This document shows, piece by piece, positions 1-6,116 of a DNA stretch of 6,116 bases. The stretch spans positions 1-6,116 of the forward strand of contig CACXDQ010000201.1 of NCBI GenBank assembly GCA_902766475.1. Reading direction: 5' to 3'. The notes under the pieces are model-generated. The model was not told the DNA's origin, ran no database searches, and was given only the letters and a program-made list of their open reading frames with translations. Made by a program: the position numbers and the translations under genes. Positions within the stretch are counted from its first letter, which is position 1, and every line of letters begins with the position of its first letter. The stretch is from an uncultured Eubacteriales bacterium. GTDB taxonomy: Bacteria > Bacillota > Clostridia > Christensenellales > Borkfalkiaceae.

Positions 1-30
1 AAATTGGGTGTAATTTCAGTGTAAGAAAAA
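1..30. other. Short tail after the last gene
   Basis: These 30 bases follow the TAA of the endonuclease IV-like gene. On the minus strand the stop is followed by five T, but the only pairing around it is a 4-bp GTAA/TTAC arm, too weak to call a terminator. GTGTAA occurs twice (8-13 and 19-24). Nothing further can be supported before the edge. Confidence 0.4.
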
Positions 31-873
31 TTACGAATTATATATAAGTTTCATCGTGAGTGCGTCCTCGGCTTGAGTGCCGGCGCTTTCGCATATAACG
101 GTCGGCTCAAGCTTCAAGTCTTTCAAAGCTACGGCAAGCGGCTCAAATTCGGGACCGTACACGTCGTCGGCAAAAGTGAGGTGGCGTATCTCACCCTTCG
201 ACGCATACTGAATTTTCGAGAAATGAACGTGGAAATTCTTCATCTTTTCATATCCGAGCCTTTCGATCATATATTCAAGTCTTACCTTATAGTCTTGCAC
301 GGTTTTTAAACTGCCTTGCTCACGGGCGTTGACGTGTCCGAAATCTACTGTCGGGATAAAACAATCGTCTATCGTACAGAAATCGGTTATCTCTTCGATA
401 GTGCCTATCTGTGCAAGTTTTCCCATGGTTTCAGGGCAAAACTTCATATCCTGAAATCCGTTTTCATAAATGAGATCTCTTAAAATCTTCATTCTGTCCA
501 TAGTTTTCGACACGGCTTCCTCACGGCTTACCTTGCCTTGTGCGGCAGGGTGAAATATTATCCTCTCGCCTTGCATAAATCTCATAAATTTTGCGCTGTC
601 GAGTATGTATTTAAAAGAATTGTTTGCTTTATCTTCTTCGGGCGTAGCGAGGTTTATAAAATACGGAGCGTGAACGCTTATAGCTATTCCGTTTTCCTTA
701 AACGCTTTCCCTATTTCCCTCGCCTTTTCCTCACCGAGCATTATGCCACGCCCGAATGAATATTCATAACAATCAAGCCCTCTTTCTCTGCACCATAAAG
801 CGGCTTCCACGGTAGACTTATGTCCTTCCAATGAAAAGCTCTCGCTGTTTCCGCTCGGTCCGAATTTTATCAT
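31..873 (-). CDS. Endonuclease IV-like TIM-barrel protein
   Basis: The 280-residue product resembles endonuclease IV (Nfo, AP-site repair), a TIM barrel with three zinc ions. Counterparts of the Nfo metal ligands can be seen: H68 in HAPYFINL, H108 in FHPA, E148 in CPETMGK, D177 and H180 in DFGH, H215 in HVHFSK, H231 in RHLTF and E262 in CESAG. The Tyr that Nfo inserts at the AP site also has a match (Y71). The Asp that pairs with H231 in Nfo (D229) is not conserved: the segment reads E228-I229-R230-H231, so E228 may stand in. Length matches Nfo (about 285). No signal peptide or membrane segment is visible, so it is cytosolic. It is coupled to ribF by an ATGA overlap of 4 bp and has a good ribosome binding site. 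The same fold also houses sugar isomerases and epimerases; near-complete Nfo ligands favour a nuclease, but the substrate is unproven, so I give no gene symbol. Confidence 0.78.
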   Translation of the reverse strand: MIKFGPSGNSESFSLEGHKSTVEAALWCRERGLDCYEYSFGRGIMLGEEKAREIGKAFKENGIAISVHAPYFINLATPEEDKANNSFKYILDSAKFMRFMQGERIIFHPAAQGKVSREEAVSKTMDRMKILRDLIYENGFQDMKFCPETMGKLAQIGTIEEITDFCTIDDCFIPTVDFGHVNAREQGSLKTVQDYKVRLEYMIERLGYEKMKNFHVHFSKIQYASKGEIRHLTFADDVYGPEFEPLAVALKDLKLEPTVICESAGTQAEDALTMKLIYNS

Positions 874-1766
874 CTTATACTCTCCAAATCTTTTGTCAGT
901 CTGTTTTTAAGTTCATCGACGGAAGAAAACTTCCCGATAGGCCTTAAATAATCTTCAAAATATATCGTGAGGCGCTTTCCGTAAAGATTGCCCGAAAAGC
1001 CGTCTATATGGGTTTCGAAAAGCATTTTGTTTTCATTGAACGTCGGGGCGTTACCGAAATTGGTTATCCCCTTGTAAACCTTTCCGTCAATATATGTAAA
1101 AGTTTTATAAACACCGTATTTTATCGGCATTTTTTCAATGTTTTTTAAAATATTCGCCGTCGGGAAACCTATTTTTCTTCCTACCTTTCTTCCTTCGACA
1201 ACGACGCCGCTTATAAAGTACGGCTCAGCTAAAAAAACATTTGCTGTTTTTATCTCTCCGCCCTTTAAAAGTATCTTTATATCTGTCGTAGAAATCTTCT
1301 TGTTACAAAATTCTCTCTTTTTGATCACCTCAAAAATAATCCCGTTTTTTTGAGCGATATCCTCTATCGTTTTTGAGTTGCCCTCTGCGTTTTTACCGAA
1401 AGTATAATCAAATCCGCAAACAATGCCTTTAACTTCAAAATTATTTAAAATTTTAAAAATAAAATCATTTGCAGAAATATTCATAAACCGCTCGTCAAAA
1501 TCTGCGAATAAAACACAGTCCACACCGAGCCGTTCAGCCTTTTGGAGCCTCTCTTCATAAGTCAAAACGGAGCCTTCGTTACCGTATAAGATGCCCGTCT
1601 TATCGCTTCTGAACGTAAACATACAGAGTTTAGCTCCAAATCGGTCGGCAATCTCTTTCGCCTTTTTCAAAAGCTCGATATGAGCGATATGAATACAATC
1701 AAAAAAACCGAGAGCAATCACAATCTTTTCGTCGTATTGTTTATCGAAGAGCAATTCTTTAATCAT
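870..1766 (-). CDS. ribF: Bifunctional riboflavin kinase / FMN adenylyltransferase
   Basis: RibF phosphorylates riboflavin to FMN and then adenylates FMN to FAD. The 298-residue product has the usual two domains. The N-terminal nucleotidyltransferase domain (about 14-165) has GFFDCIHIAH (20-29) at the HxGH site, CGFDYTFGKNAEGN (117-130) and ISTTDIK (158-164). The C-terminal kinase domain (about 180-296) has GFPTANI (200-206), GVY (218-220), ITNFGNAPTF (234-243), ETHI (251-254), with E251 as the likely catalytic base, and GNLYGKRL (259-266). The kinase motifs are intact, while the adenylyltransferase motifs drift: the usual DG of the first motif is DC, HxGH is HIAH, and SSTxIR is STTDIK. The ATG overlaps the truB end by 8 bp and its best Shine-Dalgarno candidate (AAAGG) is 12 bases away, so coupling to truB is likely. 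Order truB-ribF is standard; rpsO, which often follows, is not seen here. Confidence 0.95.
   Translation of the reverse strand: MIKELLFDKQYDEKIVIALGFFDCIHIAHIELLKKAKEIADRFGAKLCMFTFRSDKTGILYGNEGSVLTYEERLQKAERLGVDCVLFADFDERFMNISANDFIFKILNNFEVKGIVCGFDYTFGKNAEGNSKTIEDIAQKNGIIFEVIKKREFCNKKISTTDIKILLKGGEIKTANVFLAEPYFISGVVVEGRKVGRKIGFPTANILKNIEKMPIKYGVYKTFTYIDGKVYKGITNFGNAPTFNENKMLFETHIDGFSGNLYGKRLTIYFEDYLRPIGKFSSVDELKNRLTKDLESIR
882..885 (-). promoter_or_regulatory. Ribosome binding site of the endonuclease IV-like gene
   Basis: On the minus strand GGAG lies 8 bases before the ATG at 871-873, inside the last codons of ribF. It is the best-placed Shine-Dalgarno sequence among the overlapping genes of this operon, suggesting that the last gene can recruit ribosomes directly as well as by coupling. 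Confidence 0.7.
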
Positions 1767-2616
1767 TTCTTAAATATGCCTTTACCTTTAACTTCCCGTC
1801 CGTCATTGTTCCCACGCCGTAAAACTTATCCGGATCGTAAACCCTATATATGCCGTCGGGATAATCGAAAAAGTCATAAAGACCGTTAAAAAGCCGCTCG
1901 GCTTCTATCTCGGTCAATCTTATTATCGGAAAGTCTACTACCATGTCGGGAGCGATCAGCAAGCTTTCTTTATCTTCAGCCTTGATAAACTCTTCCGCCG
2001 AAATACTGCCCGAAATATCGAAAATACCCGATGCCGTCCTCACGAGCGAAGTCATTGTAGCGAAAGAGTTGCACATATATCCTAAATCTCTCGCTATCGA
2101 GCGGATATACGTTCCGCCTTTACATTCGATTTCTATCTTATATTTTCTGTCCGTTATCTTTTCTATGACGTTTACATACGATATATGCACTTTTTTAGGC
2201 GGTAGCTCGACTTCTTTGCCTTTCCTCGCAAGTTCGTAACTTCTCTTTCCGTTTACGCATTTTGCGGAATAGACAGGCGGTAACTGCATAATATCGCCAT
2301 TCATCTTTGATGCGGCAAAGACGACTTCCTCTTCCGTCGGAATGGCTTCCGTCGTCTTTATTATAGCGCCTTCGAGGTCCAACGTATCCGTTTCATAGCC
2401 GAATTCTATCGTTGCGGTATATCGCTTCGTCTTATCGAGCAAATAATCGAAAAGGCGAGTAGATTTTCCTATCGCAACGGGCAAAACGCCGCTTGCGAGC
2501 GGATCGAGCGTTCCCATATGTCCGACAGGCTGTCTTTTCAAAACCCTCTTTACGGCGTTTAAAACGTAAGCCGAACTTACTCCGCTCGGTTTATACAAAT
2601 TTAAAAATCCGTTCAC
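1759..2616 (-). CDS. truB: tRNA pseudouridine-55 synthase
   Basis: TruB isomerises U55 in the T-loop of nearly all tRNAs and also acts as a tRNA folding chaperone. The 285-residue product carries the family motifs in order: GFLNLYKPSGVSS (3-15), GHMGTLDPLASGVLP (32-46) with the catalytic Asp at 38, GYETDTLDLEG (73-83), QLPPVYSAKCVNGKRSYELAR (111-131), CKGGTYIRSIARDLG (165-179) and LVRTASGIF (191-199). The last 50 or so residues form the short PUA-like tail typical of the Bacillota enzyme (DGIYRVYDPDKFYGVG). The start codon is GTG at 2614-2616; its first base is the last base of the upstream TAG, and GGGTG lies 4 bases before it, so it is translated by coupling to the phosphoesterase gene. Its stop overlaps the ribF start region by 8 bp. 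Nothing in the catalytic core looks degraded. Confidence 0.98.
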   Translation of the reverse strand: MNGFLNLYKPSGVSSAYVLNAVKRVLKRQPVGHMGTLDPLASGVLPVAIGKSTRLFDYLLDKTKRYTATIEFGYETDTLDLEGAIIKTTEAIPTEEEVVFAASKMNGDIMQLPPVYSAKCVNGKRSYELARKGKEVELPPKKVHISYVNVIEKITDRKYKIEIECKGGTYIRSIARDLGYMCNSFATMTSLVRTASGIFDISGSISAEEFIKAEDKESLLIAPDMVVDFPIIRLTEIEAERLFNGLYDFFDYPDGIYRVYDPDKFYGVGTMTDGKLKVKAYLRND

Positions 2617-3578
2617 TATTCACCCATATTAAGCTCGACGGTACGAATGAGCTTATCCTTTACGTCCTCGTAAAAGCCGTTGAGCATCGCCCCGCTTGCA
2701 AGGACGTGTCCGCCACCGCCGAACGTGGAGGCTATTTCATTTACGTTCACTTTGCCTTTACTTCTGAAACTTATCTTATAGCAATTTTCTTTGTTTTCCA
2801 AAATTGAGATAGCAACCTCTACCCCGTCAACCGAAAGCGGGAAATCAATAAACCCCTCGGTAAGATCGGAAGTAGCGTTAAACTCGTTCAGATCATCTTT
2901 AAAGGTGTGAATGATCGCAAGCTTTCCGTCGAGAAAAAACCTCATTCCCGACATCACTTTAACAAATAAAAGCGCCCTGTTTTTAGGCTGGCTTTTAAAC
3001 ATTCTGTAACCTATCTCATGTATATCTCCGCCCACTGCAACGAGTTTTGACGCAATCAAAAAGGTCTCGGACGTTACGTTGTTGTGCATGAAATGCCCTG
3101 TATCCGTGCTTAAACCAAGAAGAATACAGTTTGCGATCTCCTTGTCGATCTCTATACCGAGAGCCGAAATAAAAGAATACATTATTTCACAGCAAGACGC
3201 TCTGTCCTCAACGTAATTATATTTGGCGTACTCTGAATTTGAAATATGGTGATCGATATTGAAAGTATTCTTGTTTTTGGTATATAAAGAATAATTCTCT
3301 CCCATCATATTGGGAACGGAACAGTCTACGGAAATATGTGCGTCATAATTTAAATCTTCGGCATTTATCGTCCTTTTTACTTCAGATGATATGGGAAAGA
3401 ACGAGAATTTTTGCGGAATGGGCGATTCGCAAACGATATCTGCCCTCTTTCCGATTTTATTTAAAGCCGATTTGAGCGCAAAAGCCGAGCCGAGCGTATC
3501 GCCGTCCGGGCGGCTATGGCTGAAAACAAGCGCACTTTTTACACTTTTGAATTTTTCTGCTATCTCTTTAAGCGTCAT
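2616..3578 (-). CDS. nrnA: DHH/DHHA1 phosphoesterase, NrnA-like (nanoRNase / pAp phosphatase)
   Basis: NrnA-type enzymes are cytosolic, Mn-dependent phosphoesterases that finish RNA decay by hydrolysing 2-5 nt RNAs and in several Bacillota also remove the 3' phosphate from pAp. The 320-residue protein has the normal length and intact DHH motifs: HSRPDGDTLGS (21-31; H21, D25, D27 as metal ligands), SVDCS (83-87, D85), NIDHH (107-111), and LLGLSTDTGHF (153-163, D159). The C-terminal DHHA1 substrate-binding domain shows FRSKGKVNVNEIA (271-283) and GGGGH (287-291) followed by ASGA. The ATG lies 8 bp after the rbfA stop and has no good Shine-Dalgarno sequence (only an AAGAA 2 bases away), so initiation probably relies on ribosomes leaving rbfA. 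The stop TAG overlaps the truB GTG by one base. This position between rbfA and truB is common in Clostridia. Which substrate dominates, nanoRNA, pAp or a cyclic-dinucleotide product such as pApA, cannot be read from the sequence. Confidence 0.9.
   Translation of the reverse strand: MTLKEIAEKFKSVKSALVFSHSRPDGDTLGSAFALKSALNKIGKRADIVCESPIPQKFSFFPISSEVKRTINAEDLNYDAHISVDCSVPNMMGENYSLYTKNKNTFNIDHHISNSEYAKYNYVEDRASCCEIMYSFISALGIEIDKEIANCILLGLSTDTGHFMHNNVTSETFLIASKLVAVGGDIHEIGYRMFKSQPKNRALLFVKVMSGMRFFLDGKLAIIHTFKDDLNEFNATSDLTEGFIDFPLSVDGVEVAISILENKENCYKISFRSKGKVNVNEIASTFGGGGHVLASGAMLNGFYEDVKDKLIRTVELNMGE
2621..2625 (-). promoter_or_regulatory. Short-spaced Shine-Dalgarno and stop-start overlap of truB
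   Basis: The minus strand reads GGGTGAATAGTG across this point. GGGTG sits inside the last codons of the DHH phosphoesterase gene, 4 bases before the GTG start, and TAG and GTG share one G. The spacing is shorter than ideal, which fits re-initiation by terminating ribosomes. Confidence 0.55.
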
Positions 3579-3586
3579 GGTTCTTA

Positions 3587-3964
3587 TTAAATATCTTCAT
3601 CGTCGGGCATGTTGTCCGAATATGTTAAAGTACTCAAAATCTTATCTATCTTCATACCGTATTCCGTCGAGGTGTCGGGCATAAAGTGAAGTTCGGGAAC
3701 TGTCCTTATGCGCATAACTCTGCCGAGTTCGCTTCTCACCGTTTTGGCGGAGGCGCAAATTGCGTCGAAAGTCCTTTTTTTGCTCGCATCCGATCCCGAA
3801 AAAATTGAAACGTAAACTTTAGCATGTTTCAAGTCGTTCGTAACGTCAACTTCGGAAATGCTGAACATCTCGCAAATATCGGGATCTTTTACCTTGTTTT
3901 TGAGTATATTGTAAATTTCTTTTTGAAATTCGCTGTTTAATCTCTTCTCTCTCTTATCGTTCAA
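3587..3964 (-). CDS. rbfA: Ribosome-binding factor A (30S maturation factor)
   Basis: RbfA is a small KH-fold protein that binds immature 30S subunits near the 5' helix of 16S rRNA and is needed for late processing and cold growth. The 125-residue product has the usual length. It shows the family pattern: a basic N-terminus with a helix (about 3-24), then DPDICEMFSISEVDVTNDL (27-45), the strand KHAKVYVSIF (46-55), a helix with VRSELG (76-81), and the PELHFMPDTSTEYGMKID stretch (90-107). A short acidic tail ends the protein. The start is a TTG with GGAG 9 bases upstream; there is no better start nearby. It follows infB after a hairpin-bearing gap and is followed 8 bp later by the DHH phosphoesterase gene, the standard order in Bacillota. 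Assignment is by recognised sequence pattern and context, which agree. Confidence 0.95.
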   Translation of the reverse strand: MNDKREKRLNSEFQKEIYNILKNKVKDPDICEMFSISEVDVTNDLKHAKVYVSIFSGSDASKKRTFDAICASAKTVRSELGRVMRIRTVPELHFMPDTSTEYGMKIDKILSTLTYSDNMPDDEDI

Positions 3965-3973
3965 AACAATTAT

Positions 3974-3977
3974 CTCC
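3974..3977 (-). promoter_or_regulatory. Ribosome binding site of rbfA (fixes the TTG start)
   Basis: On the minus strand GGAG stands 9 bases before the TTG at 3962-3964. No ATG, GTG or in-frame TTG lies closer, and the protein read from this TTG begins as RbfA proteins normally do, so the site decides the start. Confidence 0.8.
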
Positions 3978-3989
3978 GTTATTTTTTAA

Positions 3990-4019
3990 CAGCCGACGCC
4001 GCATTTGCGGCGTCGGCTG
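3990..4019 (-). promoter_or_regulatory. Perfect 13-bp GC-rich hairpin between infB and rbfA
   Basis: The arms CAGCCGACGCCGC (3990-4002) and GCGGCGTCGGCTG (4007-4019) are exact reverse complements around a 4-base loop. In the minus-strand transcript the stem begins 6 bases after the infB stop codon and ends about 12 bases before the GGAG of rbfA. The bases after the stem read TT and then six A, so the U-tract of an intrinsic terminator is missing on this strand, and none follows it on the plus strand either. I infer an intercistronic structure that could protect the infB 3' end, mark a processing site, or tune entry into rbfA. The structure is certain from the sequence; its role is not. Confidence 0.75.
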
Positions 4020-4025
4020 CGCAAC

Positions 4026-6116
4026 TTAATTCTGTTTAACTTCTATAATATAACTCTCGATGAAATCGCCGATCTTTATATCGTTAAAGTTCTCGATCGA
4101 AATACCGCACTCAAAGCCCTGAGATACTTCCTTAACGTCGTCTTTGAAACGTTTGAGCTGATTTACGTTGCCTTCGCAAATCATTACGTCGTCCCTGTAA
4201 ATACGAAGCTTGCCGTTTCTGACGATCTTGCCCTCGGTAACGTAACAACCGGCGACCATTCCGACGCCCGTGATCTTGAAAGTCTGTCTGACTTCGGCTT
4301 TGCCCATATATATCTCTTGAGTTTTCGGTGCGACAAGCCCTTTCATAGCGTTGGAAACGTCGTCTATCGCTTCATAGATTATTCTGTAAAGCTTGATGTC
4401 GACCTTGCTTCTTTCGGCAAGATTTTTAGCGTTTGCGTCAGGTCTTACGTTGAAGCCGATGATTATCGCATTTGAAGAATCTGCGAGCATTACGTCCGTT
4501 TCGTTTATTGCGCCGACGCCGGCATGAATTACGTTTACTTTTACCTCATCGTCCGAAAGCTCGGTAAGCGATTGTTTGACCGCCTCGACGGAGCCTTGAA
4601 CGTCCGCCTTGATAAGTATGTTCAAAACTTTGAGATCCCCGTCGGAAATCTTTGAGAAAAGATCGTCCAAAGTGACTTTCTGAGATTGTTTTATCATCTC
4701 TTCTCTCTCTTTGTTTCTTCTCTCCTGCGCAACGAGCTTGGAAAGCTTATCCTGTTCTACCGCATAGATGGAATCGCCCGCATTGGGGACTTCTTCAAGC
4801 CCCAAAACCGAAACTGCCATTGAAGGACCTGCCTCTTTGACGTTTCTGCCCTTGTCGTCTATCATTGCCCTTACCCTGCCGGTAATAGTTCCGGCAACAA
4901 GGTTATCGCCCGTATGGAGCGTACCATTTTGAATGAGAACGGTTGCCACAGGTCCTTTACCCTTGTCGAGTTTAGCTTCGATGATAGTGCCTTTCGCCAT
5001 TCTGTCGGGGTTGGCTCTAAGCTCTTTGACTTCGGCGGTCAAAAGCACCGTTTCAAGCAAGCTGTCTATACCTTCGCCCGTCTTTGCGGAAACGGGAACG
5101 AGCGCAACGTCGCCGCCCCATTCCTCTACGAGAACGGACTGATCTGCAAGCTGTTGTTTTACCCTTTCGATATTAGCTTGCGGCTTATCCATTTTGTTTG
5201 CCGCAACGATTATCGAAACGCCCGCCGCTTGCGCATGGTGGATAGCCTCGATCGTCTGAGGCATGATTCCGTCGTCGGCTGCGATAACGATTATAGCAAT
5301 ATCCGTTATCTGAGCGCCCCTCGCCCTCATTGCGGTGAATGCGGCGTGGCCGGGGGTATCGAGGAAGGTTATCTTCTCGCCGTTTACGGTAACGGTGTAT
5401 GCGCCGATATGCTGCGTTATTCCGCCCGCCTCGGTAGCCGTTACGTTTGCACTTCTTATCTTGTCGAGCAAGCTCGTCTTGCCGTGGTCAACGTGTCCCA
5501 TAACGGTAACGACGGGAGGACGCTTGATAAGGTTTGCCTCGTCGTCAGCGGCGTCGAACGCCTCGTTCAGGACGTCCTCGGCGGTCTTATCGAGTTTAAG
5601 TTCAAGTTCTATGCCGAGATCCGCCGCAATAACGCCCGCCGTATCGTAATCGACGGAATCGTTTATCGTTTTCATTATGCCCTCTTTAAAGAGCTTTTTG
5701 GTGATCTCTATGGCGGTAATACCGAGCTTTTCGGAAAGCTCTTTAATGGATATAATCTCCTTGTTGATGACCGCTCTTTCGATCTTGATAGTTTGAACCT
5801 GTTCGTTCTGTTTCTTGTCTTTTTTAACTCTTAATTTTCTGTAACCGGTCTTGTTCTCGTCAAAATCTTCTACCGAAACCTGACCTTTTGAAAGCGACTT
5901 CTTGTTTATAGACTTCTTGTCGTCGTAATTCTTTTCGGAAGCCTTCTTCTTGTTTCCGTAATTTTTACCCGTATCCTTGGGGACGAACGTGACTTCGGCG
6001 GGTTTTTTGCCGCCCGTGGAATTACCGAAAGGCTTTGCGCCCCTTGCAAAACCGTTCTGACCGGCCGCAGTCGGTCTTTGAGCGCCGTTTCTCGGAGACG
6101 CCCCGTCACGAGGAAT
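4026..6116 (-). CDS. infB: Translation initiation factor IF-2 (partial, 5' end outside the window)
   Basis: This GTPase brings fMet-tRNA to the 30S subunit and promotes 70S joining during translation initiation. The 696 visible residues end at a TAA; the frame is open to the window edge, so the true start lies upstream. Residues 1-105 are a low-complexity linker rich in Gly, Asn, Lys, Arg and Pro. About 110-170 is the IF2_N helical domain. The G domain shows GHVDHGKT (207-214), GGITQHIG (231-238), DTPGH (253-257), NKMD (307-310) and SAK (343-345), so all nucleotide-binding motifs are intact. Domain II begins near 375, a charged helix spans roughly 455-480, domain III follows from about 485, and the fMet-tRNA-binding C-terminal domain starts near 605 with the conserved GCYVTEG segment (623-629). 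The ATG at 5673-5675 lies inside IF2_N and is unlikely to be the main start. It is the first gene of the visible operon, 61 bp ahead of rbfA. Confidence 0.98.
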   Translation of the reverse strand: MPRDGASPRNGAQRPTAAGQNGFARGAKPFGNSTGGKKPAEVTFVPKDTGKNYGNKKKASEKNYDDKKSINKKSLSKGQVSVEDFDENKTGYRKLRVKKDKKQNEQVQTIKIERAVINKEIISIKELSEKLGITAIEITKKLFKEGIMKTINDSVDYDTAGVIAADLGIELELKLDKTAEDVLNEAFDAADDEANLIKRPPVVTVMGHVDHGKTSLLDKIRSANVTATEAGGITQHIGAYTVTVNGEKITFLDTPGHAAFTAMRARGAQITDIAIIVIAADDGIMPQTIEAIHHAQAAGVSIIVAANKMDKPQANIERVKQQLADQSVLVEEWGGDVALVPVSAKTGEGIDSLLETVLLTAEVKELRANPDRMAKGTIIEAKLDKGKGPVATVLIQNGTLHTGDNLVAGTITGRVRAMIDDKGRNVKEAGPSMAVSVLGLEEVPNAGDSIYAVEQDKLSKLVAQERRNKEREEMIKQSQKVTLDDLFSKISDGDLKVLNILIKADVQGSVEAVKQSLTELSDDEVKVNVIHAGVGAINETDVMLADSSNAIIIGFNVRPDANAKNLAERSKVDIKLYRIIYEAIDDVSNAMKGLVAPKTQEIYMGKAEVRQTFKITGVGMVAGCYVTEGKIVRNGKLRIYRDDVMICEGNVNQLKRFKDDVKEVSQGFECGISIENFNDIKIGDFIESYIIEVKQN
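5901..5966 (-). repeat. Imperfect 11-residue repeat in the IF-2 linker
   Basis: Within the infB linker two adjacent 11-residue units begin KNYGNKKKASE and KNYDDKKSINK (visible residues 51-72). At the DNA level a 10-base direct repeat, gacttcttgt, recurs at 5896-5905 and 5911-5920, giving the short (D/N)KKS(I/L) echo. Such drift is expected in an unstructured basic linker. Confidence 0.5.

Noticed and set aside
3990..4019. Reading the infB-rbfA hairpin as an intrinsic terminator
   Set aside because: On the minus strand the stem is followed by TT and an A-run, and on the plus strand by GCAACTTAAT-type mixed sequence; neither has a U-tract, and the operon clearly continues.
4005..4475. A 156-codon plus-strand frame opposite the end of infB
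   Set aside because: It begins inside the intercistronic hairpin and mirrors the conserved IF-2 C-terminal domain; no ribosome binding site or family pattern is seen.
4877..4896. Inverted repeat TGCCGG / CCGGCA with an 8-base loop inside infB
   Set aside because: A 6-bp stem within conserved domain II coding sequence is within chance expectation and its codons are explained by the protein.
4026..5675. Treating the ATG at 5673-5675 as the true start of infB
   Set aside because: The same frame continues upstream without a stop to the window edge and encodes the N-terminal half of the IF2_N helical domain and a typical basic linker.
4914..5834. A 306-codon open frame on the plus strand opposite infB
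   Set aside because: It lies wholly antisense to highly conserved IF-2 sequence, its translation shows no recognisable domain, and it is best explained as a codon-bias shadow.
5906..6109. A 67-codon minus-strand frame overlapping the infB linker in another frame
   Set aside because: The infB frame is open through here and gives a typical IF-2 linker; the alternative is Arg/Pro-rich out-of-frame translation.
1..6116. Signs of a mobile element, defence system, CRISPR array or RNA gene
   Set aside because: The genes from 31 to 6116 form one contiguous housekeeping operon with almost no intergenic space; no transposase, integrase, spaced repeats, tRNA or riboswitch-like leader was seen.

Overview
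The window is a compact stretch of bacterial housekeeping genes, all read on the minus strand. The set is the translation-factor, RNA-modification and flavin cluster seen in many Bacillota (Firmicutes), most likely a member of Clostridia. That placement rests on the gene order infB-rbfA-nrnA-type DHH phosphoesterase-truB-ribF, the moderately AT-rich DNA, and GGAG-type ribosome binding sites. It is an inference; no 16S or other marker is present to refine it.

Layout in transcription order, from high to low coordinates. The window opens inside infB (initiation factor 2), whose 5' end lies beyond base 6116; the frame stays open to the edge, so the gene does not start at the internal ATG near 5675. 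A 61-bp gap after infB carries a perfect 13-bp GC-rich hairpin without a U-tract. It is followed by rbfA (TTG start), a DHH/DHHA1 phosphoesterase (nrnA-like), truB (GTG start), ribF, and an endonuclease IV-like TIM-barrel gene that ends 30 bases before the window edge. From rbfA onward the genes are 8 bp apart or overlap by 1, 8 and 4 bp. This implies one polycistronic mRNA with translational coupling; I see no promoter or intrinsic terminator inside it.

Functionally, IF2 places initiator tRNA on the ribosome, RbfA matures the 30S subunit, TruB makes pseudouridine 55 in tRNA, the DHH protein probably degrades very short RNAs and/or pAp, and RibF makes FMN and FAD. The last gene looks like a metal-dependent nuclease-fold protein and is the only one whose job is open.

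I found no mobile element, CRISPR array, RNA gene, defence system or convincing new system. The points worth a second look are modest: the infB-rbfA hairpin, the endonuclease IV-like gene coupled to ribF with one altered predicted metal ligand, drift in the adenylyltransferase motifs of RibF, and an internal start-like site in infB.
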